From Azorhizobium doebereinerae UFLA1-100 (lineage in GTDB: Bacteria > Pseudomonadota > Alphaproteobacteria > Rhizobiales > Xanthobacteraceae), in NCBI RefSeq assembly GCF_000473085.1, contig NZ_AXBA01000020.1:39949-103948 (forward strand): DNA of 64,000 nucleotides, written 5' to 3'. A program made the translations under genes and the position numbers. The notes below the pieces were generated by a model that was not told the origin of the DNA, made no database searches, and saw nothing but the letters and a program-made list of their open reading frames with translations. This document shows, piece after piece, positions 44,276-51,720 of the stretch (position 1 is the stretch's first letter; each line of letters begins with the position of its first letter).

Positions 44276-44659
44276 TCAGAACTCCCATTCCCTGCGGCCG
44301 GTGCTGTCGGCATTGCCGACGCCACGCCGCTCAAGCGATTGCTTCCACCGGTCATGACAGGGGCGGCACAGCGCCTGCCAGTTGGACCGCGACCAGAACA
44401 GGTGCTGATCGCCCTTATGCGGGGTCTTGTGATCCACCACGGCAGCCGGCGCCGAACAGCGCACGCACACCGGATAGGCCTTCAGATAGGCCGCGCGGGC
44501 GGTGTCCCACTTGCTGTCATAGCCTCGCTGGCGGGCGGAAGGACGTGCAGCCTCCGCACGGGCCTTGCGCTCTTTATCGCTCCGCATCTGGCAGGGGCAG
44601 CGGGTGCCGGCGGGGATGCGATGGCCGCAGCCGCAGATATGAGGGGGCGCATAGGGCAT
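44276..44659 (-). CDS. Phage HNH endonuclease
   Basis: This 127-residue protein has two Cys-pair zinc ligands. The HNH core is YPVCVRCSAPAAVVDHKTPH, then DQHLFWSRSNWQALCRPCHDRWK with His and Asn catalytic positions (quoted as SRSNWQALCRPCHDRWK). HNH nucleases encoded next to terminase stimulate DNA cutting during HK97-type packaging. It starts four bases after the connector gene and ends two bases before terS. Confidence 0.92.
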   Translation of the reverse strand: MPYAPPHICGCGHRIPAGTRCPCQMRSDKERKARAEAARPSARQRGYDSKWDTARAAYLKAYPVCVRCSAPAAVVDHKTPHKGDQHLFWSRSNWQALCRPCHDRWKQSLERRGVGNADSTGRREWEF

Positions 44660-44663
44660 GGCG

Positions 44664-45284
44664 TCAGCCCATGCCGTGGGCGCGATAGGGCGACAGCAGA
44701 CCCTCCACGTCCGGCGGCAGGGTGATGCCCTGTCCGATGCCGGCAAGGCCATAGGAGAGGTTGCCCACGCCGGTGACGTCCTCGCTGCGCAAGGTCGGGT
44801 CACGGTCGCGGCTGAACCAATAGCCTTTCACCAGGGCGATGGCGGCGCGCTCGATATCATGGGGCAAGGTGCGGCCCTCCTGATCGGGCAGGATGAAGCC
44901 GGCCCGGTAATCCACCACGAGCCGGCCGGCGGGCCAGGACAGGCGCCGGCGATTGGCAGCGAGGCGATAGACCGAACCGCAATCGAGATCCGCTTCCACC
45001 TCGGACAGATCGAGCGACACCGCGCCGATGGTGGCGGCATCGATGGCGACCAGGGGCCAGCGGGAGAGCAGCAGGCTCGGCAGGGGCTCCGGCGCGTGGA
45101 AGGTCTCGCGGATCGTCTCCAGGGCGAAGGTCCGCCCGCACCAGGTGCGTACCGCGTCGCTGGCCTGCGGGATGGCGCCAGCAAGGAAGGCCGTCACCGC
45201 CTCCCCGTCTATGCCCAGCTCGCGGCAGACGGCGGCGGCGGTCGTCAGGTGGTGGTTTGCGGCGGGGGTGACGATGGTCAGCAT
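44664..45284 (-). CDS. Phage head-tail connector (gp6-like)
   Basis: This 206-residue protein resembles HK97 gp6-type connectors. The N-terminal helical part includes LGIDGEAVTAFLAGAIPQAS, followed by a beta-rich middle (RRRLSWPAGRLVVDYRAGF) and LPHDIERAAIALVKGYWF. Connectors form the ring under the portal where a tail docks. It has a GAGGAG ribosome site eight bases before the ATG at 45284. No head-closure or tail gene follows; the next genes are HNH and terminase. Confidence 0.83.
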   Translation of the reverse strand: MLTIVTPAANHHLTTAAAVCRELGIDGEAVTAFLAGAIPQASDAVRTWCGRTFALETIRETFHAPEPLPSLLLSRWPLVAIDAATIGAVSLDLSEVEADLDCGSVYRLAANRRRLSWPAGRLVVDYRAGFILPDQEGRTLPHDIERAAIALVKGYWFSRDRDPTLRSEDVTGVGNLSYGLAGIGQGITLPPDVEGLLSPYRAHGMG

Positions 45285-45517
45285 GGGATGGCTCCTCAAT
45301 GATGATCAATGATGAAGGGGAGACGAGCCAAGCCCGCCTCCCCATGAGCCCTTCGCGGGCTTAGCCTCCCGCCGGTGCTCGCGGCCTCGCCCGCCTTGGC
45401 CCTACATGAACGGCTGTCGCCGGGGCGCCAGGGAGGCGGGCTTTTCGCTATTGGGCAGGCCGCTACATGCCCTCAATGACCGGCGCCCTCAGCCGGGTCT
45501 AAGGATGGGATGGCTTC
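45285..45517 (-). other. Structured non-coding gap between capsid and connector genes
   Basis: The 233 bases hold no plausible gene. On the minus-strand transcript, GCCCGCCTCCC near 45441 and GGGAGGCGGGC near 45332 can form a long closing stem enclosing about 87 bases. Inside are small hairpins CGGC-GACA-GCCG and AGCCC-GCGAA-GGGCT. A conserved-looking multibranch fold in a phage late mRNA could set relative expression or serve as a packaging or processing signal. No tRNA pattern fits. Confidence 0.5.
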
Positions 45518-46684
45518 TCAGCTCACCGCCATCTTGAGCTTGCGCAGCGCCTTGGGCTGCACCACGCCGGCGCCGACGCGCCGGGTGGCATGGATGCGGG
45601 TGATGCCGTTGGTCGCCAGCAGATACGGGTTCACGAGGATGGACAGCGCCACCCGATCCACGATCCGGTACGCGGTGCCGAAGTCACCGAACAGGATCGG
45701 CGTGGCATTGGCCGCCACGTCCGGCATGTCCACGGCCTCCACCACCGGGCGACCGAGGATGGTTTCCGGCTGGCCAGCCTGGAACGCCGGCTGCCACAGG
45801 TAATTGCCCTGCCCATCCTTCAGCTTGCGGATGGTGGCCAGCGTGGTGCCGTTGAGCAGCCAGGTGCCCCGGTTGCGGTAGGCGGCCGGCAGCGCATACA
45901 TCAGCGAGATCAGCGCGTCGGTGGCGAGGTTCGTGGCGTGGCCGTTGAGCAGCGCCGTCACCGCCGGGTCGGTGAGCAGGCCCACGGGCTCCAGAACCCC
46001 ATCGCCCTTCACGAAGGCCGCGCCCTCCTTCTGGCCGAAGTCTTCCGCCAGGGCGAGCCGCACTTCCGCTTCCGCCACGCCGGCACTGTCCGCCAGGAGC
46101 TGGTTGGAGATGTCCACGAAGGTGTTCACCTCGCGCACCGGGATCTCCAACTGCGCAAAGCCGGGCTCGGAGGCTTCGGCCGCCTGCAGCTCGCCCTTCC
46201 ACTTGGCATTGGTGATGCCGGTGCGCTTGGGATAGGTCACCGCCGGCGAAGAGGTGGTGCGCACGCTGGCCAGGGCGCGGATGGGCGAGAACTCGGTGAG
46301 GTCGCGGACGAACTCGGTGGAGATCTCCACCGGCGCCAGATAGCCGCCCTGCGTATCGGTGGAGACGTTGAGCGCCTTCAGCTCGGTCTCCGGCATGCCC
46401 TTGTCGCCGCGCCGCAGATAGGTACCGAACGCCTTGCGCTCCTCGGTGACATCCGCCGGCCCGTCGCTGGTGCCGCCGGTCCCCGGCCGGTTGAGCCGGG
46501 CTTCCATCTTGTCCAGTCGGGACACCAGGGCCTCGGCAGAGCCAGCCTTGGCTTCCACCTTGTCGAGACGGCCGATCACCTCGCCCTTGAAGGTGTCGAG
46601 CGCCTTGGTGACGATGGCGGCGGGATCGTCTTCCTCGCCCTTGCGTTCGATGACGCCCTGCGGCGCCGGGATGCAATGGAACAT
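45518..46684 (-). CDS. HK97-family major capsid protein
   Basis: This 388-residue protein has an N-terminal coiled-coil delta/scaffold domain (residues 20-75, KGEVIGRLDKVEAKAGSAEAL). The HK97 fold follows, with ALNVSTDTQGGYLAPVEIST, FSPIRALASVRTTSS, SNQLLADS and TWLLNGTTLATIRKLKDGQG. The maturation protease encoded next would remove the delta domain during assembly. The start at 46684 is four bases after the protease stop. Confidence 0.95.
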   Translation of the reverse strand: MFHCIPAPQGVIERKGEEDDPAAIVTKALDTFKGEVIGRLDKVEAKAGSAEALVSRLDKMEARLNRPGTGGTSDGPADVTEERKAFGTYLRRGDKGMPETELKALNVSTDTQGGYLAPVEISTEFVRDLTEFSPIRALASVRTTSSPAVTYPKRTGITNAKWKGELQAAEASEPGFAQLEIPVREVNTFVDISNQLLADSAGVAEAEVRLALAEDFGQKEGAAFVKGDGVLEPVGLLTDPAVTALLNGHATNLATDALISLMYALPAAYRNRGTWLLNGTTLATIRKLKDGQGNYLWQPAFQAGQPETILGRPVVEAVDMPDVAANATPILFGDFGTAYRIVDRVALSILVNPYLLATNGITRIHATRRVGAGVVQPKALRKLKMAVS

Positions 46685-46688
46685 GGGT

Positions 46689-47192
46689 CTACCTCGCAGA
46701 AAGCGCCGACGCGGCGCGGTGGATGGCCTCGGCAATGGCGAGGGCATGAAGGGCGGTCTTGGCGCTGGTGACGCGGGCGCCGGGATGCATGGGGACGGTG
46801 ACCAAAGAGCACTCCACCAGATCCAATGCGCTGATGGTCCGCCCGCCGCCCTTGCGGGCCATGGCTTTGCGGGTGAGGAAGGCGATGGACAGCCCGCCCA
46901 CGGCGCCGGCGCGCACCAAGGCGCGCACCTCACGAGCGCGGGCCACGTCATCCACCAGCAGCCGGCCCTTCAGGCGCAGGCCGTCCGGGGCCTCTACGGC
47001 CTCGGTCCAGGTGCCCACGGGGTCGTTCTGGTCATGGCCGAACAGCATGGGCAGCGGCAGGCGGGTGTTGGCAAACGCACCCTTCTCGATCATGTCGCCC
47101 ATGCGATCCGGCGACCCGAACGGCCATGCGAGGCCCTCCACGGCGCCGGCATCGTCCATGAGGATCTTGGTCTCAACGAACAGGCGTTCCAT
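46689..47192 (-). CDS. HK97-family prohead protease
   Basis: This 167-residue serine protease matures the prohead. Catalytic elements are PMLFGHDQNDPVG (His) and GAVGGLSIAFLTRKA (Ser), with a C-terminal LVECSLVTVPMHPGA that is conserved in the family. The ATG overlaps the portal stop by one base; a GTG just before it is an alternative start. Confidence 0.94.
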   Translation of the reverse strand: MERLFVETKILMDDAGAVEGLAWPFGSPDRMGDMIEKGAFANTRLPLPMLFGHDQNDPVGTWTEAVEAPDGLRLKGRLLVDDVARAREVRALVRAGAVGGLSIAFLTRKAMARKGGGRTISALDLVECSLVTVPMHPGARVTSAKTALHALAIAEAIHRAASALSAR

Positions 47193-48397
47193 CACGCAGC
47201 CCCCTCGGACGCGGGCGCAGGGGCGCCGCTGGTGGTGTTGGGATTCTCGAAGCGCTCGCCGCCGGCATAGGGCGCCCGGTTCTCCATGGCGCGGGCCTCA
47301 TTGGGATTGAGGACGCGGGAGGCGATCAGCTTCTGATAGGCATCCGCGCGGCTGGAGAGATCCGCCCGCAGCAGGTCATCCACGAGGAACTCAGCCAGGT
47401 ATTCCCGGCGCTCGTCCGGCGTGAACAGCGCCCGGCGGATGGCCCCCTGCCACACCTCAAGCCAGGGCAGGAGCGAATAGGTCAGGAACTCCTGCCCCAT
47501 GTCGCCTACGTTGGACCAGGTGGCCCGCCCGAGCTCGAACAGCATGTGCGGCGGCACCCGGAAGGCGCGGGCAATCTCGAGGATCTGGAACTGCCGCAGC
47601 TCCAGATACTGCGCATCCACTGACGTAAGGGTGAGGGGCGTATAGCTGGCGTCGCCGTCCACGATGGCGGTGCCGCCGGAACGCCCGCCGCCATGGGCGA
47701 GCTGCCAGCTCTCCCGGATGCGCTTGATGGTCTCCGGTTGGGTGCGCTCCTTCAGCGACAGCACGCCGGAGGGCCGGGCGCCGTTGCCGAACAGCCGGGC
47801 GCCGTGCTGCTCCATCACCAGGGCGAGGCCGATGGCCTCCCGCGCCGTGGTGAGCGGCGCCACGCCACCCGGCGCGCGGATGTGCAGGATGCTGTCGCGC
47901 GGCAGCAGAGCGCCGCCGGCCATGCGATAGGCGGGCTCGCCGGCCTCGCCGTACGCGACGGTGACCTTGGCCGGATCGAGCCGCAGGATCTCCACCACCT
48001 TGCCGCCGACGCGGTTGACGAAGCCGATGCCGCCCTTGTCGGTGGTGAGCGCGTCCAGGGTCAGGGCGAGCTTCAGGTCGTAGGCGCTGGTCCAATCGTT
48101 GGCATCGTCATGCAGCAGGCCATAGGCGGGATGATCGCTCGCCCGCTCCTTGGAGCCGTCCACGTCCCGCCGATAGGTGATGATGGGCAGGGTCGCGACC
48201 GCTTCCGCGATGATGCGGATGGCGCAGGCGGCGGCCGGGTGGCGCATGGCGGTGGCCACCGACACCGCGACCCCGGAGGCCGTGGGCGCCGCGCCCGCGA
48301 ACAGCTCCAGCAAGGCCGCGTCGGGCGAGGCCAGGGAGGCCGTGCCGGCCGACTTGGCTTCGAACAGGCGGGACAGAAAATGGAAGGGCGTGCGCAT
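47192..48397 (-). CDS. Phage portal protein (HK97 type)
   Basis: This 401-residue portal subunit would form the DNA-entry dodecamer. Typical blocks are ACAIRIIAEAVATLPIITYRR, HPAYGLLHDDANDWTSAYDL, RQFQILEIARAFRVPPHMLF and TWSNVGDMGQEFLTYSLLPWL. It is the first gene of the head operon, order portal-protease-capsid-connector-HNH-terS-terL. Confidence 0.95.
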   Translation of the reverse strand: MRTPFHFLSRLFEAKSAGTASLASPDAALLELFAGAAPTASGVAVSVATAMRHPAAACAIRIIAEAVATLPIITYRRDVDGSKERASDHPAYGLLHDDANDWTSAYDLKLALTLDALTTDKGGIGFVNRVGGKVVEILRLDPAKVTVAYGEAGEPAYRMAGGALLPRDSILHIRAPGGVAPLTTAREAIGLALVMEQHGARLFGNGARPSGVLSLKERTQPETIKRIRESWQLAHGGGRSGGTAIVDGDASYTPLTLTSVDAQYLELRQFQILEIARAFRVPPHMLFELGRATWSNVGDMGQEFLTYSLLPWLEVWQGAIRRALFTPDERREYLAEFLVDDLLRADLSSRADAYQKLIASRVLNPNEARAMENRAPYAGGERFENPNTTSGAPAPASEGAA

Positions 48398-48668
48398 CCA
48401 TGAGTTTATGCGCCGGCCGGCGAGCCGTCTCTAGACGGCCACTTGCGCCAGTTTAGGACAGGGCGCCCCTCACGGAGGTGAGAAAAAGAGCGCCCATCCC
48501 CCTCTAACGCTCTGATCCAAATGTAAAAAACACCATATAGGCCCCATCGCGCGCGAACCTCCCCCACCGGTCCGGACCCCCGGGGCCGAAGTCGCGAGGT
48601 GCCCCCCGCCCGGTGCCGGGCCTGCGGTACCTCGGTCCCATGGCGAGATCAGTTCCGCGCATTGGGGC
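48398..48668. other. Intergenic region upstream of the head operon
   Basis: These 271 bases lie between the portal start and the diguanylate cyclase stop. They include a perfect hairpin GCCGTCT-CT-AGACGGC (48424-48439) in the portal leader and an AT-rich patch near 48525-48540 (minus strand reads CCTATATGGTGTTTTTTACA). The patch is a likely promoter area for late genes. No gene is seen. Confidence 0.45.
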
Positions 48669-49991
48669 CTACCTTTCGAATATCGAATAGGTGTTTCGCC
48701 CTGCCTTCTTAGCTTGGTACAGGGCTTGGTCTGCTGCCCGCAGCAAACTGTCGGAATCAAGGTTCACCGATGTCGCAAGTGCGATGCCGATGCTAAGGCC
48801 GATGGTGATCTCGGTTCCGTTAAATCGCACAGGCTCGGACATGGTGTCGATTAAGCGCTGTGCTAAGTTTAAAGTGGACATGGATGGGTCATCGCCAATG
48901 CTCTGAATGACGACGAATTCGTCTCCGCCGAGGCGCGCCACCATGTCTTCCGCGCGCACCAACGATCGAAAGCGATTGGCGGCAGCGCGCAACACAGCAT
49001 CTCCCGCCTGATGCCCAAACGTGTCGTTGGCGGGCTTAAACTGATCCAAGTCGAGGCAGAGCAGCGCGAAGCCTTTCCCGGTGCGTGCCGCGCGCGCCAC
49101 TTCCCAGGCGAGGCGCCGATCAAACAATATGCGGTTTGGTAGGCCTGTCAGCGGATCATGGGAAGCTGTGTGTTCCAGTCGGGATTCCGCTTCTTTGCGC
49201 CGTCCGACATCACGGACAGAAACCACGTAACCATCCGGGGCGCCACTTACCTCGTCCCTCGTCAATCTGATGGAGGCCTCCATCCAAACCCATGAGCCGT
49301 CCTTGTGGCGTTGCCGATGCTCGATCAAGGCCTGATCGATATGGCCTGCCCGGACGTCCTCCATCAGCTTCCGAAAATCGGCAGCATCGTCTGGATGCAA
49401 GATCTCGGCAGCTCGCTTTCCGATCAACTCCTCGGGTTCGTAACCGAGCAGTGTTCGAACCGCCGGCGAGATGTAAAGACGAACGCCATCGAGATTCCCG
49501 CGGACAATGGTGTCGGTCGAGTGGTTCGCGAGCAGTCGATAGAGGGCCTCCTGCCGAGATGCCTCTCGGAGACTAGATGTTACGGTCAGGCCTAGGGACA
49601 ATATTTGCGCGAGATCTTCGAGGTGGCCGCGGTCGCTTTCAGTAAAGGTCCGAGGCGAGGTGTCCAAAAGGCAGATTGATCCCGCACGGATGCCGGTAGC
49701 GAGTATAAGGGGGGCTTCGGCGTAAAAACGGACGTGAGGGGCGCCCGTCACGAATGGGTTTGCCGCAAAACGCGCATCCCTTGTGGTGTCCTCAATGATC
49801 AGCGTTTGGTCGGGTGAGCCTGAATGAGCCCGGAGCGATGAAGCCGGGGCCATGTCGTGACCATCCAGATCGAGCCCGATCTCGAACCGACCTTCCCCAT
49901 CGTCGGCCGAGATGTGCACCGAGGGCACTGAGAATAATGCCTGCGCCACACGGCACATAGCCGCAAGTTTAGGCTCCCAGGAGATGTGCAT
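48669..49991 (-). CDS. GAF-PAS-GGDEF diguanylate cyclase (cargo)
   Basis: This 440-residue soluble signalling protein has a GAF-like sensor domain (about 1-150, with LIIEDTTRDARFAANPFVTG) and a PAS domain with PAC (about 160-280, GYEPEELIGKRAAEILHPDD). The GGDEF domain (285-438) has an intact active site GGDEF at 355-359 and an inhibitory I-site R346-x-x-D349. It should synthesise cyclic di-GMP with product feedback. It lies inside the mobile element between head genes and right-end genes, so it is cargo able to alter host motility or biofilm state. There is no EAL domain. Confidence 0.9.
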   Translation of the reverse strand: MHISWEPKLAAMCRVAQALFSVPSVHISADDGEGRFEIGLDLDGHDMAPASSLRAHSGSPDQTLIIEDTTRDARFAANPFVTGAPHVRFYAEAPLILATGIRAGSICLLDTSPRTFTESDRGHLEDLAQILSLGLTVTSSLREASRQEALYRLLANHSTDTIVRGNLDGVRLYISPAVRTLLGYEPEELIGKRAAEILHPDDAADFRKLMEDVRAGHIDQALIEHRQRHKDGSWVWMEASIRLTRDEVSGAPDGYVVSVRDVGRRKEAESRLEHTASHDPLTGLPNRILFDRRLAWEVARAARTGKGFALLCLDLDQFKPANDTFGHQAGDAVLRAAANRFRSLVRAEDMVARLGGDEFVVIQSIGDDPSMSTLNLAQRLIDTMSEPVRFNGTEITIGLSIGIALATSVNLDSDSLLRAADQALYQAKKAGRNTYSIFER

Positions 49992-50141
49992 CGCTTCCGT
50001 CTCAACTCTCGCCCGTGCGAGCTATGCCTAAAGGATGTACGCCATTCGCGTCGAACGTGCATGCCTGCGCCACGCTCAAATCTGCCAAGCCAGATCCAAC
50101 GGTATCAGCAGACATTGCATGCCCAGGGAGGAAGGCAATCG

Positions 50142-50942
50142 CTATCCGCGCGAGGACACCGGCCTCCATCCCCACTGAACCGGGAAGGACCGGCCACCCA
50201 TGCGATCCTCTTCGCAGGCCCCTTGATAAGGATGCCGCACTTTAATACCGCTCTTTTCTTGGTGCATATTCTTCGTGGGGTTCACTTTTTTGGACGGTAT
50301 CAGCGAGTTGGACCCTATCGCCCGGCGCGCCTTGGCACCGCGCTTGAGCCAAAGCAGCCATTCGGGCGAAATGATCTCGACCACGTTGGGCAGGTTCTTC
50401 CGGCCGCTCTGCGGGCGCACCGTGATGCGGATGTGCTGAAGGCGGCGGGCCTCATGCATGGCGGTCTGCACTGTCGTCCGGCCGACACCGGCGAGTGCCG
50501 CGATCTGGTCGATCGGCAGATCACACCGACCGTGACGATCCACCTCGCCCGCTACGATGAAGAGCACCGCCCGCTGCCCCTCCGTGTAGAGGCTGCGCAA
50601 GGGAGCGGGGAGAGCGCCCGATCCACCAAGATTGCGGCGACGTTCCCTGGACGCCTGACGATCCGGCGAGCGGGGGCGCTGGCGCGGCTTGAAGATGCTG
50701 CCAAGGCGCCCGGCCACAGCCTTGATCGGGCTGGCCTGCAAACCGCCATTGCGCAGCGGGCGCCGCTTGGCGACGCACTCAGCGAGAGACTGGGCATCGT
50801 CGTCCGAGAGTCGCTCGGCTCCGTGAGCGGTCCAGATTTCACGCATCCGGTGGTCAAGCTGCGCCTGCGTGCCGGCTTGATTGATGGCGCTCATGAAGTG
50901 CGCCGCCAGGGGGCTAGCGAGCTGCGGAGCGGCGGCGGTCAC
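50142..50942 (-). CDS. HTH-domain protein, possible replication or regulatory protein of the element
   Basis: This 266-residue protein has a C-terminal winged-helix region (RAVLFIVAGEVDRHGRC, then LPIDQIAALAGVGRTTVQTA, then IITVRPQ-like IRITVRPQSGRKNLPNVVEI). The N-terminal region is basic and poorly defined. The layout resembles HTH proteins in rhizobial phages and plasmids that initiate replication or control it. The GTG at 50942 overlaps the upstream stop as GTGA, which decided the start. The tail after the wHTH is Lys/Arg-rich. Confidence 0.65.
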   Translation of the reverse strand: MTAAAPQLASPLAAHFMSAINQAGTQAQLDHRMREIWTAHGAERLSDDDAQSLAECVAKRRPLRNGGLQASPIKAVAGRLGSIFKPRQRPRSPDRQASRERRRNLGGSGALPAPLRSLYTEGQRAVLFIVAGEVDRHGRCDLPIDQIAALAGVGRTTVQTAMHEARRLQHIRITVRPQSGRKNLPNVVEIISPEWLLWLKRGAKARRAIGSNSLIPSKKVNPTKNMHQEKSGIKVRHPYQGACEEDRMGGRSFPVQWGWRPVSSRG

Positions 50943-51214
50943 TGGACGCCTCCCGCAACCGAGCTGAGGCGATCCGCAGCGGCCTTCACGCTGTCGAAGT
51001 GACCCAGCGAGGAGCCGTCCGAGCCGCGGGCCACATAGCCGCCCGCCTTCCGGCCGCGCACATTGCCGAGGCGGCAATGTCCATCATAGACGGCGAATGC
51101 AGCGCCAGATGTGTCCTTGATTTTCGCCCGGCCGCGCCGCTTGGGCGCCGCCTCACGGTGCGGGACGGTCTGAAAATTCGCCTTATTTACCAAGGACGGG
51201 GCAGCAGCCCGCAC
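50939..51214 (-). CDS. Small basic hypothetical protein (right end of element)
   Basis: This frame of up to 91 residues ends in GTGA overlap with the HTH gene. The recognisable part is KIKDTSGAAFAVYDGHCRLG followed by a Gly/Arg stretch and FDSVKAAADRLS, which suggests a small beta-strand fold with a final helix. No family is recognised. The start is uncertain: GTG at 51214 or TTG at 51193, neither with a good ribosome site. The frame stays open past attR, so the functional gene probably begins inside the element. Confidence 0.5.
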   Translation of the reverse strand: MRAAAPSLVNKANFQTVPHREAAPKRRGRAKIKDTSGAAFAVYDGHCRLGNVRGRKAGGYVARGSDGSSLGHFDSVKAAADRLSSVAGGVQ

Positions 51215-51253
51215 GTGGTCGCAAGTCGCTGGAATGGCTGAGGATTCTTCGGC

Positions 51254-51270
51254 CCTCTCCTGGGCACCAC
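51254..51270. other. Attachment site attR
   Basis: This 17-base sequence, CCTCTCCTGGGCACCAC, is an exact copy of the tRNA-Leu 3' end at 34660-34676. It defines the right border of the element. The sequence before it does not form a tRNA. Confidence 0.92.
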
Positions 51271-51720
51271 CATCCAGCCTTTCGATAGGCGGATGGCCCG
51301 CTTCGCAGACATTCTCAAAAAATCTGCTCAGCCCCAAAATCTGCTCTGACGGTCGACGGCGAGGAACGCCGGGGCCGGAGTGTCGCATCGCGTGATGGAC
51401 CTGTGTTCACCGCTTGCGACACCGTGGCATGCGACACGCCGGCAAGGCGTCGCGCGGATGAGAAAACAGCAAGCCTTTCAGTCTCTTGCGCGGATTTCGC
51501 GGCGCCGGTGAGGCGCGGTCCGCGCGGCCGTGACAAACGGCGCCGGGATGCCTTCCGTGTCTCAGACATTTTCCGGCGGACACTCGGCCTCGGGGCGCCG
51601 GTTCGCGCCATGGATTCAATCCTGGATTGCAATGATCGGCATGTCGGTTGCGTGGTCCGCCCACCGCCGCCCACCCCCCCTGCGCCGGGCGGACCCGGCG
51701 CGGGAGGGGGGCCCGTCCGC
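51271..51720. other. Right flank of the element, no firm gene; LacI-like HTH fragment
   Basis: About 450 bases lie between attR and the DUF4832 gene stop. A minus-strand frame at 51402-51458 encodes ARRLAGVSHATVSQAVNTG, strikingly like the recognition helix of LacI regulators. There is no effector domain around it. It may be a remnant of a regulator gene or a coincidence. A G/C-run near 51665-51715 precedes the next gene end. Confidence 0.4.

Noticed and set aside
45285..45517. Possible tRNA or small protein gene in the capsid-connector gap
   Set aside because: No cloverleaf with T-arm consensus could be found, and no short frame has a ribosome site.
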